From assembly GCA_020205615.1 (NCBI GenBank), contig JAINUW010000055.1, positions 62,001 to 126,000 on the forward strand: 64,000 nucleotides of DNA. Reading direction: 5' to 3'. Positions 11,459 to 24,242 of the stretch are shown here, in pieces. Below the pieces are notes generated by a model, which saw only the letters and a list, made by a program, of their open reading frames with translations, ran no database searches and was not told the DNA's origin. Within the stretch, counting starts at the first letter, position 1. Every line of letters starts with the position of its first letter. The translations under genes and the position numbers were made by a program. This DNA comes from Panax quinquefolius. Taxonomy: Eukaryota; Streptophyta; Magnoliopsida; Apiales; Araliaceae.

Positions 11459-14400
11459 AGCCGATAATGGATACGGATATATAGAAAGTGTGCAGTGAGG
11501 GAACAACTTCTTTCTCAAAGTCAAGTTTCTCCCTTCTTGCTTTAGTATTTCTTTTCATTTTGATAGAAGTAGGTGCTTGCAGGGTATAGGAAGATTTTAC
11601 GGAGGAGCACATCCATCGGCAAATGCGGATGGAGTAGCGGATCAAAAATCCGGAAGCAAAGCAGGGGTGGGAGGATCATCTGACCCTAGCATGATCCTAT
11701 ACCGGACCAAGCTGATAGAGAAGGTTGGACCAATCGAGGGAGGGAGTGAGGCTTTCAATCGAAAAAGCTCCTTAACAGGGTTCGATATCGCCTAAATGAA
11801 AAAGGAAGCAGCCCTTTCTATATGTGCAGGCTCGCGAGAAAGTCTTTGGTCCAAGTTGCTCGAAAGGCTCGAAAGGCTTTATCTTCCATGGATCACTAAT
11901 CCACCACTATCCATTCGAACTTTGACAATAGGAAGATAGCTCTCCCCTCTCGCTCCCTCCAATAGATATCCTAACGCTCCACAAGCATAAACATCAATAC
12001 CGATGCGAGCTACTCGCTGGATTTTATCTATATTTACGTAACTGGATCTGTCACTGGTTAGATTTTGTTCCGTCCAAGTTGCTCTGCATTAGGGTCTCAT
12101 TCTTTTGGAATAGATGATCCACCAGAGGTTGTGTTGCTCTTTCACATGCTCTTTATGCTGATGATGTGTTTCTTTTTTGTTTTTGAAAGCGGTCAAGCGA
12201 TAGGACTTTGGAATGGATGTCGATAGAGATTCAACCCCAGCTCTGCTCTTATTGCTAGCTCTTTTCCTTTTTGCCTGGCACTGAAGAAGAAAGATCAGAT
12301 GCGGGAGATTCTTGAACAAGAGATTAGTCTTCGTCTTTTACGGATGAAAGCGCTATGTCTCCTGACCGGGGGAAGGAATTGAATTAATAAAAAGAAGATG
12401 ATTCTAGTCCTCCTGCCCTTATTTGACTCACAACCTTCTTCCTATTCCTTATACAATTCCAGAATCCTTAACCTTGGATGTGCCAAATCCTAAGGGCAAT
12501 TCCCTAGTAGAGGAATACCTCAAGCCATACTTTCTATCTGATTGGAGATCCTTGTTATTTGATTCACAACCTGACTGATGTGCCAGATGTGAAAAATATA
12601 TAAATCTATCTCGATCCTTTCGGGAATTCCATAAATATTCTTCCTCCTTGGGTGGGAAAGAGCACGGAGCGTTATTGTCTTTTATTATGTAAGAGCCAGT
12701 TTATCTTTCGATGGCGTAGGCTAATTCTGAGCCATATATGGGGTCAGTGTAGGGGTAACATTAAGAGTGGTAGTCCCCAGTGGTTTTCTAGTCCAAGAGA
12801 GTCTTTCCTCAAGTCTAATAGGTTCACGGGCAAAGGCAAGACAGTGTCTCTCCCAAACCTGAAGTCTCTCATAAGCCAAAGATAGGAAAGAGTCTATTAG
12901 AGTAACATAGATAAGGAGTCTCTTTTTAGCCAGGTTTCTGTCGATTCAATTGAGAACATCACAGCTGATACGACAAGACCAGACTCAGCAACAACATCGC
13001 ATTCAATAGCAGTTGTCCTTTCTTATACTCTTACTGCTCGTACAAAAACAATGCCTTGAGGAATCTGTGCATCTCCCGGTTTAGCCGTAAAACACAAACA
13101 ATCCATTGATTGATGTCAGAGCACTTGAAGGTGAGAGTTTTCTCGCGGAATATTAAGGTTCGCATCGCAGAATCCACAGGCCGTGTTATCGCCTTTCGGT
13201 TTTTTGATGTTATAACTGATTGAATGGGATAGAATGGTGTTAGCAGTAACATTAGTCTTAGTGAGTGCCATTGGTTCCGATTCTCCGAATATTTGGTTAA
13301 GAGAGAATGTGACTCTATGTCTTACGTGATTACTCCGATTGACGTTCCTTCTTACAGGGCACGAGATGGGAGGAAGAAAGGAAGAGCTAATCTTTTGACG
13401 CTACGATCTTACTTCTCTTATGAATATGAAATTACCGCTTTCACCCCTTTCAAAGGTGAAGGTAGCTCTATCGCTTTTTACCGTACTGCCTCAATTACCT
13501 CCTTAACTTAAAGAAGAAGGGGAGCTAGCGGATGAGCTAAGCAGGAGACATTTTGACTAGAAGGTGCCTATCCTTAAACCACCTTCTATAAGAAAAGTAT
13601 AAGCCTTAAACCCTTGAAGGAATTAGCTTACAATACTCGATTTAATGATTACCCGATCTAGAGTAGCCTTCTCTCAATCACTTCTTTTGAGGAAACCCGA
13701 TCTAATTGGCATAAGAATTTGATAACGCGAGAAAGCAACTCCTTGAACAAGGAAGGCAGGCACGGAAAGGAAGACTTGAATTAGCAATTCTCTTTCTTCG
13801 ATGGTTGAGTCGTAAGGCCGCATCTGATTGTCCTTCTTCAGATTGAGATTCTATTATCGATGCTTTGAATAGCCCCAGTCAAGCTCTGTCTTCTCTTATG
13901 AGATCTCCGAACCCTTTCAAAGAGCGGTGTCGTACTTTATTTATGTTGATTGATACCCAAGTGTCACTGAACTCACTTAAGCCGACTTGGCAGCTATTTC
14001 TTCTTTCTTCCTCTGTCTGTGTCCCAATCTTACTCTAAAGCCTTTCTTTCATAGCGTCCCTTAGGGCCCAGTAGAAAATCCCATGTTGAATTCCTCCTCT
14101 TTCACGGCACCAAATCCATCCAAAGAAAAGATGGATCGAATTGGACTCTTTTGGAGAATTCCATTAATACTTGATAACACATCATGATCGCACACTCCAA
14201 ACCCTCACCCACCAAAGCCCTTTGACTAAGACTCACTTTTGACTCGCAGACTTTGTCATCAAGATCGCCAAGATAAAGAATCCGAACATGGGGGAGAACC
14301 GCTTCGTGAAGAGAAAAGCGCCCACCGAAGTTGGTCGCAGGTTTATAGCCCTCATGAAAGAAAGCAAATGCAAGCGGCCTCTTACCTTTCGAAATAGGGA

Positions 14401-15821
14401 TTCACGCGTAATTCAATTCAAGAAAGATAGGTGCTTCCCAGAGCTATCTTATCTGTCTTAAAAACGAGCAACAAGGGAGCCCTCATCCACCCATAGGTTA
14501 TATATAAAAAAGAGGATTTGCTTTTTGGCCCACTCTTCTTAGTTCCCATTGGGATATGCTGCCGATTTCCCTCTCAGCTGTGATAAGGAGTTGTTGGTAT
14601 TTAGCCAACGCTTGCCCCTCTAAGCTCCTCAATAGATTGGAATCAGGAGTACCTGCCTTTTGTTATATTTCATGGTTAAAACACGGGGAAAGGATCAGCA
14701 GCAAAACCAACCGTCTAAGCCTAAGCTGATTTGGCTAAACAAGAGAGAAAGGGCTTCTTCTTCCTCTTAGAGGGTGAATCGCTTCCTTAACCCATTCCCT
14801 TACTAAAGGACCAAGAGCTAGCCACAAGAGCTATACCATTCACAGCGAAACAAGAATGAAGAGTTGAGTTGCGGGAAGGGCAAAAAGAGAAGAACTAGCG
14901 ACTCTAACTAAGATAATACTGTCCACGCTCAAGCTATAAGTCAAGTAGTAAAGCAGCAAAGACCTCTTACTATGCTCCTGCCATTATCCCTATAGTTTCA
15001 GTGCTAGTTCTCAGTGATCCAGTTATAGAATGCTAGTTTTCTTACATGGAGTTCCCTTGGTTTAATTCTTGTATTAAGTGATAGTTCTGGGCGTCTTGGT
15101 ATTGGATCCGCTTTTCTCTCGTGCTCTTCTGGGCAGTACAAAGAAATTCGGAATGAGCGCACTGACAGACAACATAGAAAACTCATCCACTTGTCACTAT
15201 TATGAGCTTTCCACGCTGCCTCCGAGATAGTTGGCACACATGGTCAGAAGCTCCAGGCCTCCTTGGCATAAGCATTTGCCAAATTCTTCGGCCATACCCT
15301 TGGCTCCCGCTAGGGCGACCTCTTTAACAGGGCCCTACTCTATAAGGCGACGGCTCGGGTTGTTGTCTTCCTTGCCCTCTATAAGCCAGCAAGAGCTCAA
15401 GAAGAAGGTGCATGTAGGTAATTCGTTCTACCAGTCTTTAAATAGAATCCCCTGCTGGAAGGAATCAATGAATGAAATCAGTCCAGTCGATTGTAGCCCT
15501 CATTGTACACAATAGATGACGCGACACCTGGTATTGACATAAATGAAGAAAGACTTCAGGGAGTAAACGTCATTCATTGGGAAGGCGACCTCACATATGT
15601 TGTTAGATAAGAGGCAGGTGGAATGGAGCTCATCTTAAGTCAGAGTTCGCTTTTTAATAAGCTCGCACATCTGAAGAGGTTGAGGAAGAGGAAGGCTTGA
15701 AAAGGGATCAAACATATTGAGGAGAAGCTTTCACAAAGGTTGAACCTTAAGTGAGCTACGGATCATAACTTCCTTATTCAAATTTCGAAGCGAGAAGCGA
15801 GTGTTCAAACTTAACCACTGA
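11459..15821. other. Organelle-like spacer with small unassigned open stretches
   Basis: No named gene. A 13-bp direct repeat, GTCCAAGTTGCTC, at about 11849-11861 and 12072-12084 brackets a minus-strand open stretch (about 11890-12085) encoding RIGIDVYACGALGYLLEGAR. Another minus-strand stretch at about 15180-15325 encodes AKGMAEEFGKCLCQGGLELL. Neither has a start codon in a convincing place and I cannot name either. The short frames at 12652-12885 and 13293-13511 also lack recognisable motifs. The general look matches mitochondrial spacer DNA. Confidence 0.4.
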
Positions 15822-15835
15822 AGACTAGCCCTTGA
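15822..15835. repeat. Left target-site duplication of the LINE-tailed element
   Basis: AGACTAGCCCTTGA here is repeated exactly at 18888-18901, directly after an A-rich tail. Fourteen base pairs is normal for LINE-type target-primed integration. Confidence 0.9.
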
Positions 15836-18800
15836 TTGCAAAGACCTGAATCGAGGTCTCCAAGCATGGTAGAGAGAGAAGCTCTTCCTTCTCTCAAGGA
15901 ACCCCCCCCCCCCCCCCTCCCCCCCCTCCCGTCCAACCTAGCACCCAGATTACCTCTACTTCCTGCTGCCCACCCGTTCTCACGGATCTGATCTAGGTGT
16001 TTTGGGTGGATTTGGGATCTTTGCTTGGGTTGTTTTAGCTCCCCCGCCTCCTTTTCTTTCATTTGGCCCACCTAGTTCTCCTCCCTCCCTTCTCCTCCTC
16101 TTCGGCCCACCATTTCTCCTTTGGTCCTTGGAGTTATGATCTGTAGTGGGGTTGTTTGGGGCTAAGGCTTTGGAGTCTAGGATCTAGATGTCTGACTGGG
16201 GTTGGGGATCTTTATGTGTTGGGTTGGGTTTTGGTGGTGTTGCTTCGGATTCCCTCTGATATCCGGCTATCCTTGGCAGTCCATCCTTTCATCTTTTGAC
16301 TTCACTTCTTTTAGCCTTCCATACTCTCTGTCCTTCTACTCCCAATCCGGCCCACCAACTCGTCATGCTCTTTTTTCACCTTTCTCCTCTGTTCTTTATG
16401 GTTTTACCGGCAGCCATTTGGAACATTACGAACAGCTTCTTTTCCAACTGATCTTTTACCAATTCCGAGGGTTTTGATGGTTGTGGTCGTCTACGTTCTG
16501 CCTAGTAGGGGGAGTTTTGGGTGGTTTGGCATGTCGTTTTGATCTTGTTTGGGAGTTCCTAATGGAGGCTGGCTTCGGTTTGGTCGGTTTCGTTAAAGAG
16601 TATGTCCCTTGATGTTGGGTTTTCTGTCTTGTTTTGTCCGATTATGTTATATTACCGGAATCTGTGGTGGTGTTCTAATCTAGGTTCATGTGTTGTTTAT
16701 TGCTCATCCTGTACATGATCAGATTTGTGCTCCTTGGCTGGATTTCGTGGCTGCTGCCGACATCCTTGAACTCCAACCGGTGGTTTCTACTGTAGTCTGA
16801 CATCTTTGGCAGGTGCAGGCTCTTGATTTTGGGCTGACTACTGATGTTGGGGTTCCTCGGGCCACGTGATTCAAATTTTGAATGTTGGATTTTGATTGTA
16901 TGGATGGGACCCACAGTTAGTCAGTTGGGTGCATATTCTGTCACAGATCACGCGGACTTGTGTTCTACTGCTGCCAGATTTGTTTTTTGAATTGTGTACT
17001 TACATGGGCTGATGTTATTTGGATTTTGGGCGGTGAAAGAATGGGCTTGGTTCCGCTTAGGGGCCCTTTGTTTATCCAGATGACTTGGCCTTATTTAGTC
17101 ATTTTCTGGCTAATCTGGATGGTAGGATATTATAACTAACTATCTCTTTTGATGGGATAAATAAGGTTTTGGTCATTGTACGGGATCCGGTTTTCATTGT
17201 AGTTATCGAAACTTTTTTTTATCTGATCGAATAAGCGTCTTTCAAAAATACAAAATAGTCATTTCTGCCCGATTTTGTCAAAAGCGTTAGGAATCTTGTT
17301 GATCTTGAAGTTGATTGACTTTTTCTTTGACGTGTGGAAACAAAAAAAGACAAATTAGCGGATTATTATAGCACAAATGACCAAAACTATTAACTACTTC
17401 ACCTAAACAATTTCAAAACTAATAATAATAATAATACTAATAATTTCAAAATAATAATAATAAAAAAATGTTAATTTTAAAATTTTAAAAACGTTAATTT
17501 TAAAAAATTTAAAAAACGTTAATTTTCTAAAAAATTTTAAAAACGTTACTTTTCTAAAAAAATTAAAAAATTTTGTTTTTATAAAATTAACGCTTTTTAA
17601 AAAAAATGTATTTTTTAAAAAATTGAATTTTATAAAATGCAGTTTAAAATTAAAAAATTTCATTTAAAAAATTTTAAAAAATTAACGTTTTTAAACCGAT
17701 TTTTAAAATTAACGCTTTTTAAAAATTTATTATTTTTTAAAAAATTAACATTTTTAAACTGCTTTTTAAAATTTATTAAAAAAAATTAACGCTTTTTTAA
17801 AAATTTAAAAAATTACTTTTAAATTTTTTTTTTAAACTATTTAAAAATTAATGTTTAAACTGTTTAAAAATTTTAAAAATTAATGTTTTTAAACTGCTTT
17901 TTAAAAATTAACGTTTTAAACTGCTTTTTTTAAAAAAATTAATGTTTTTAAACTTTTTTTAAAAATTAATGTTTTTAAACATTTAAAAATTAATGTTTAA
18001 AAAAATTTAAATGTAATTTTTTAATTTTAAACAGCTTTTTAAAATTCAATTTTTTAAAAAAGTCTGCTTTTTCTAAAAAACGTTAATTTTTATAAAGATG
18101 TAATTTTTTAATTTTTAAAAACGTTAATTTGTTTTTAAACCTAACTAATATTTTTTAAAAACCTGTTTTTTTAAAAATGTTAATTTTTATAAAAAGCAGA
18201 AAATTTTAAATTTTTTTAGAAAATTAACGTTTTTAATTTTTTTAGAAATTTAAAGTTTTTAATTTTTTAGAAAAATAATGTTTTCAATTTTTTTAGAAAA
18301 GTAACGCTTTTTTAATTTTTTTAGAAAAGTAACGTTTTTAAATTTTTTTTTAGAAAATTAACTTTTTAAATTTTTAAAATTAACATTTTTTATTATTATT
18401 ATTTTGAAATTATTAGTATTATTATTATTATTATTATTAGTTTTGGAATTGTTTAGGTGAAGTAGTTAATAGTTTTGGTCATTCATGCTATAATAATCCT
18501 CCCTGCTTGTTTTTTGTGTTCCACGTCAAAGAAAAAGTCAAGTCAACTTGCATAACAAGATTCCTAACGTTTTTTGGACTAAAATCTGATTTTGAGTGAC
18601 CATTTTGTAAATTTTTAAAGTATGCTTATTCGATCAGAACAAAAAAGTTTTTCAGAACCACAATGAAAACCAGACCAAAACCTTATTTATCCCCTCTTTT
18701 GATAATTAGGATGTTTCTTTTACCTAGGCCTCGGGTCGTGAGGAAATATGTAATTAGGTTAGGTAATTTGTTTCCTAGACTTTTCTAGGTGTTTTAGCCC

Positions 18801-18887
18801 TCTCGGGAGAAGAGGACTATGATGTGATCTTCATTGTAATATCTTTTTTGCGATTTAATATACAAACAAATTTAGCAACAAAAAAAA
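15836..18887 (+). mobile_element. Non-autonomous LINE-tailed retroposon, carrying a nested DNA transposon
   Basis: The insertion is bounded by 14-bp duplications and ends in TATACAAACAAATTTAGC plus an A-run (18860-18888). This nearly matches the 3' end of the full L1-type LINE at 57269-63807. Its 5' part is rich in pyrimidine tracts, including a C-run at 15902-15926. Without the nested transposon it is only about 1.5 kb and I see no reverse transcriptase or endonuclease. It would therefore have been mobilised in trans by an L1 enzyme. An internally deleted LINE is the simplest reading. Short frames at 15811-16071 (minus) and 16202-16477 (plus) look fortuitous. Confidence 0.8.
17154..18693. 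mobile_element. Non-autonomous Mutator-like fold-back element
   Basis: Both ends carry GGGATAAATAAGG as an inverted repeat (17154-17166 and 18681-18693) and are flanked by an exact 10-bp duplication, CTCTTTTGAT, at 17144-17153 and 18694-18703. The inverted repeats run about 320 bp inward: GATCGAATAAGC, GTTAGGAATCTTG, CTTTTTCTTTGACGTG and ACCAAAACTATTAACTACTTCACC all recur inverted at the other end. The centre (about 17450-18400) is an AT-rich array of AAAACGTTAATTTT-like words that is also roughly self-complementary. Long terminal inverted repeats plus a 9-11 bp duplication fit a Mutator-like (MULE) element. No transposase is present. The 86-codon frame at 17403-17663 is a low-complexity artefact. 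Confidence 0.88.
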
Positions 18888-18901
18888 AGACTAGCCCTTG
18901 A

Positions 18902-21900
18902 AACCTTTGGTTTGGGTGCCCTTTTTTTTATTATTGGATGGACAAAGTATACAACATATACATTCACCGATTCTGACTAGCCCAACCCCTTCTTTGTGGT
19001 TCTTCTTGTTCATTTAAATCCGCGTTGTTACTAGTTTTATCAGTACCTTGAGTTGATCTACCAAGGCTATAAGTTCTTTCTTTCATTCCTTTGCCGAGCT
19101 ACGGATCCAGGAGCTTCACCTTGGCGCTACTATTTGCTATAACAAGGAACAAGCTAAAACGCTGGCCTTTGAGATCGAACTCGATGCCTCACCGACGCAA
19201 ATTCTTCTCGCACATCGTTTTCTTGTTTCGACCCCCCTCGAACTCTTCTTGAAGATCTCGCTAATGATCGTGACATTTAATAGTCGTTTTTTTCGAGTAG
19301 ATATGGAAGATCACCATTTCTCACTTCTGGATATTCATATTCTCTTTTCGAGCCTCGAAATGATCAAGATTCGTAGTATATCATCCATATTTACCTACCT
19401 TGCTTGAAAGGGGAAATCCTCTTCTTCCGAAAGCTATGGTTTCATAATTGTAATTTCTTTGAAACAACAACATATGTCTCCGCTTTTCTTATACTTCACG
19501 GCTCATCACGCTTACTGAGACGAGGTTAAGCCTCTGGTCCGGAGAAAAACCCTAGAAGAAAGAGGAAAGCTTGCTTAGTAGTCATCAACTCCGTAGTCGA
19601 ACCTCGACTTTCCCTGAAGCTTATTTATACCTATACCTTGTAACCTCAGATTACGCCTCTTTAGTTCACCCGGTTCCTTCTATTTAGATTCTTTATTCAA
19701 ACTTGATTGACGAGAACTCTTTATTCACCTTCTTCTCTATCTTTACGGACGGATATAGTTGGGTCGGATATCGCCCATCGACCCATTCTCTTTCTCTTCA
19801 ACCTTTGAGTAGACCATAAAGCGGATCGAGACTGGGTTTTCCCCTCATCACGCTCCAACCAAATTCGTGAATGAGCTAGTCTTCGCTTTCCTGGGTTCAC
19901 TAGAAATGCCATCTATCGCACTGGATTTCATCACTTCAAACACTATAAGTAAGCCACTTAGAGTTCCCTATTTACCGACTTTGATAACTTGAAAGCAAAG
20001 GTGAAGATTCCATCTTAGCCAAGGACCCCACTAACCCGCTAAAAGATCTCATCCCCCCTTCATCTTGACTGAGGTGAATTGGGTCTATCGTAACTTAACT
20101 CTTTTGTTAAAGTTATCCAAGAAATGAATTTCGTGGAATAGGAATAGCTCATTTGAATGCCGACACTCTTCTCTTCTACGTCAGCCTTCGAGCCGAACCC
20201 ATTTTGAGTCGATAATTCCATAATTCCAGCATCCCTCGCCCGTTGACTTGGTTCATAAAATCCTTCAATCTCGTACCTAGCTTTTTCAAAGCCAAATCCC
20301 AGGTTTTAATCCCTCAAAACTCATTATATTGCCATTCTCGTACCAACAATTGGGGTTTATTATGTATAACGTACCCCCCCAATCTCGTAGTACTACACTT
20401 GGCCATCTAGGATCAATCCTTCCTGGACCAGGTCTTATCACTTCGACTTGTTAGCGTTCTGTTCTGGGAGCCCGTAGAAAGAAAGTCTTAGTCACGGTAG
20501 TGCGATAAGTGTAATGCTTTGTTTTTTATGTGAATATAGTGGTTGCGGTGGCACCAAAGCACCATAGGAAACATTCTCGTCTTTTATTAATGATTTTCCC
20601 CGTTTGAGAAGTAACCTCCTTCCGTTAGTGTAATTAGTTAAGGAGTGCTCCTTTATTCGTTAGCTTTGATTCCGAGTGTGTAAGAAGCTCTTTCCTAGGC
20701 AATCGCTGCAATCATTTCATAGATGTATCTATTTCTTTGAGTGTAGTATGCCTGGCAGGAGCCCTGAATGTGTCTCTTGTAGCTGATGTATTCCGTTGTA
20801 ATGGTAGTCTTTCTTTCTGCTCTATGCCCCATTAGGAGGATGCTTTAAGCAACTTCTTCTCAAAGGGATTAGGCAAAAGAAGAAGTTTATGCTTGCCTTG
20901 CTGACTCTGATATTTCTTAGAAAAGTGGGCACTATACTAAAGATTAGCTTAAGGTAGAAGAAGCATTCCCGACTCAAGCACGCTTTCCCTAGGGGAGTGA
21001 AGGTTCGATGTAGTTGAGAGTAAAAGATCGGGGCTAAGGAGGGCTTTTCTCACTCGAAAAGTATAAAACTCTTGCATTGATTCAGCACTTTTTTTCGGTG
21101 GTGGATTAAGCCTCGACTCCGGTGGCGTCCGTCTGATGAGTTTCAGCTCAGATCTTCCTCATGGGGGTAAAAGGAAAGTCATGAGAAAGAACATAAAAAC
21201 ACATTGGTGGTGGTGCACGAACTCGTTGGTTTGGATGCTTTATCGATTGACTGAGCGAAAGAGATAGGATAAATCAAAAACAATCGCTTTTCTTTATCTG
21301 CGTCTCTTGATTCAAAGGTCTCGCTTACTTACGTTTATGCTACCGCTTTAAGCATATTCTTTTTCATGACCGAACTTCCCACACACATGACTTAGGGCCT
21401 GCAGCTCCTCCTCAAGCGAGAACATGGATCGAAAAAGGGGCCGCCCAGAAACATAGCCTCATGGGTGTTTGCACTTATGAGTTAGTACAAGAGTGGAAAG
21501 CAAATACTACTCTCGATTGAGCCCACTTTATTCTAGTACTAGTTAGTATAATTATAAGAAAATGGAATAATAATAAATATTAGTAATAATAATTATAAGA
21601 ATAGTCTCTGTCGAGCCTTATTTAGACGCTGAGCCTCTCTCGTCGAAGTCGACCTCACTCACCGCATCGCTTGACCTTCTTGATCGCCATCGCCAGTTGA
21701 AAAGCAAAGAAAGAGAGTTTCGCCATCGTTGGGAAGGGGCACTGTCCTTTTGCATATAGCACTCCATCCTCTCCCACAGGAAATGCCATCGATCAATTGA
21801 AGAACGACGCGAAAGCGACCACTCTTTCTTTCCTTTTTTCTCTGTTGGATCGAGAAAGTCTTGTTTCGTAACAAGAATAAGTAAGAGAATAGAATCTTTT

Positions 21901-24242
21901 GCACCGGGTAACTAATGGATTGACCCACGCCATGCCATTTGAACCCCCAAACTTGTGATATAGCCCTTGGAAACAAAGGCGTGAGGCCTCTGGCGCATAA
22001 AGATTTCTCATAGGCCGGGCACACATAATTTGAAGGCGGCAAAAGCATCGTCGACATCAAAGGTATAGGGGCCAAGCCAATTACCCTAGCGAGCGAGCCT
22101 TTGGATTGGAATTTTCTACTTCTACCCCTTCATGCCCAACCACCCTTGGTTTTGTTGTCGAAAGGTGTCTGCTCTTCACGCCTTTGCTTTTTAGTCTAGT
22201 CAAGTCATCTTCTTAAGATAAGATTCGACATCTTGGTTGTTGATTCGATTCGCGCGTCTTTCTTCGTCTGTTTTTTGACTTTTTGCCGTAGTTACTATAC
22301 CTCCTCTCACTTTACCTTGCTCGATTGCCCTCTTCCATGCTCAGCTCGACGTAGAAAACCTTATTTCAAAGGTCGTCCGTCGCAAGCGCTTTAGCTAAGC
22401 AATCTAGTCCGAGGGTGCAAAGGCAGCCAGAGAATGGGTTGGCCAATGCCTATTGATAATACCCATGACTTTTACCAATACCAAAGCGAGCTTGTTGAAA
22501 TCGTTTAGTTCGCTTCACGTCTTGGTTGACTCACTGGGTCTCCCAAGGCATGTTAATTACAAATGTAGTAGGATGGATAAGGGTCTCATTATGAAGGAAA
22601 GCCTTTCTTTATAGTCAAAAAGGAATCGAAGAAGGTGACAAAGTAGAAGAATAAGACGAAGCGAGGAAGACGAAGACACGAAAGGGCACAAATGGGAGAA
22701 AGGGCACTAACATCTGGCAAAGATCATTACATCGCCCTCCTCGCTCTTGAGAGGATGTAATACGATTTTGATCGAAAGGTGAGGCTCGGAACAAGTGAGA
22801 GTGATGATGAAGGTCTGTAGATCGACTCTGCTAAGGAGAGACAAGCTTAGAGTCCATACGAAGAGCATAGAGAACATAATTATCATCTATATTTCTCGCT
22901 TTCGGGGCTATCGGCTATCGAAGAAAGCTATGTCAACCCGATGACAACGAGAGAAAAGTGAGGTTACCTTACTCTTACGTAAGCTCAGTCAAGTTGGTTA
23001 GTCTTTCTACCCGTCATTCATTTCGTGGGTGAGTGGGTGATTATACATACTTGCTCATGGTGGTGGGTGGGTACTTGTATTGATGATCCCATTGAGGAGA
23101 GTCGGTTACCACGGATCTCATGTTATAAGGGTTCATCCACCCACGCATACACCAATGATTTATGGAAAAACCATATAGTATAAATAAAAAAGGTTTCCTC
23201 CCTAAAACTACAAATAAGCCGATTCATTCCTTAGTTGGATCCACCAAGAGATTGGAGCAAGAACTCTTTTAACCACCTTGCTTCCGACATCCGCCTGGTA
23301 GCGATCTACTGTGTGGAAACTCCAATCGGAAAGTAAGAACGCAGTGCTAAGGTAGTTGTTCGTATTAAGTGCCGTTGATCGGAGAATTATCTCCTTAGTG
23401 ATGTAACACCTTTCGGATCAATTCTCTAAAGCAAGACGAGTATCACTTTCTTTTTTCTCGTCGAAAGCTTTCCACGAGGGTCCGAAATAACCGTTTGTCA
23501 GACGACTTCTCTTACGATGTTTCTTAGCATCCGAGCTATTTGGATTTCCCTTCATTTATTCTATCCCCGAGCCCGAGGAAAGCCGAAAGCCTTACCTACC
23601 TACTAGCTAGGGTTTCGATTTCGTTAGCATCAAGCGCAACAAAAGAAAAGAAAAGAAAAGCCATTTCTTGAGTCTATAGCTCAAGAAGAAATTCACTTAT
23701 TTTGAATGGCCAAGTGGTTTAAGGTTTAAGACATTAATGCCGTTTCGCACCATAATATTGATAGATTCCTAAAACTATTCCATAGTGGCTTAGGCGACCT
23801 TCTAGCTAGACCTTGAGAGACTGTCAAGAGATTCTCTTGAAGACCGGATCACCACCACCGCTTCACTTACGCTTTCAATCTCTACGAAAACTACTTTGTT
23901 ATTTACTAGATTTTCATTTCGTAATTAAGTGGGATGGCCGAGGTGAGTAACTCTTCTCTTATATTCACCGGCGTGAATGTGAAGGATCTCTCTTGTAGTA
24001 TTGTGTAAGTCATAGTGTTGGTCGATGGCGTCGCGACTAGAAGGGAAGTCATGCCCGACAAGGTTCATTTGAACCAAGAATGCTGAGGAAGAAGTGCTGA
24101 GAATAACCTAAGGCCGCCCTCTAACACGGTAAATTTAAATGTAAACAGGGGTGGTTCGGACGGGTGGTAAGACAACTAGTAGTTTGCTTTGAATCCTCCC
24201 AGAGCAATCTCATGAACAATCTTTAACATGGCTCGAGGCAGA
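18902..24242. other. Organelle-like spacer
   Basis: Continuation of the organelle-like DNA interrupted by the insertion at 15836-18887. I recognise no rRNA, tRNA or respiratory gene. It ends sharply where the LTR starts at 24243. Open frames are short except one of 138 codons, listed separately. Confidence 0.4.
21659..22075 (-). CDS. Hypothetical 138-codon ORF in organelle-like DNA
   Basis: The longest open frame in the organelle-like part outside the plasmid genes. It starts MAPIPLMSTMLLPPSNYVC and has a hydrophobic patch near residues 57-70 (ISYPVQKILFSYLFLL), followed by a basic run QQRKKERKSGR. There is no family motif I know. Plant mitochondrial genomes hold many such ORFs, most untranslated and some chimeric with a membrane segment. 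A second frame overlaps much of it, which weakens the coding case. Confidence 0.2.
   Translation of the reverse strand: MAPIPLMSTMLLPPSNYVCPAYEKSLCARGLTPLFPRAISQVWGFKWHGVGQSISYPVQKILFSYLFLLRNKTFSIQQRKKERKSGRFRVVLQLIDGISCGRGWSAICKRTVPLPNDGETLFLCFSTGDGDQEGQAMR

Noticed and set aside
15180..15325. Minus-strand coding piece with AKGMAEEFGKCLCQGGLELL
   Set aside because: Looks protein-like but has an in-frame stop upstream, no start and no family I can name. Kept only as a note in the spacer entry.
17403..17663. 86-codon Phe/Lys-rich frame
   Set aside because: It comes entirely from the AT-rich palindromic core of the Mutator-like element. Low complexity, not a gene.
18902..24242. Search for mitochondrial rRNA, tRNA or respiratory genes
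   Set aside because: Nothing matched remembered conserved blocks, including tRNA T-loop signatures, so no RNA gene is claimed.
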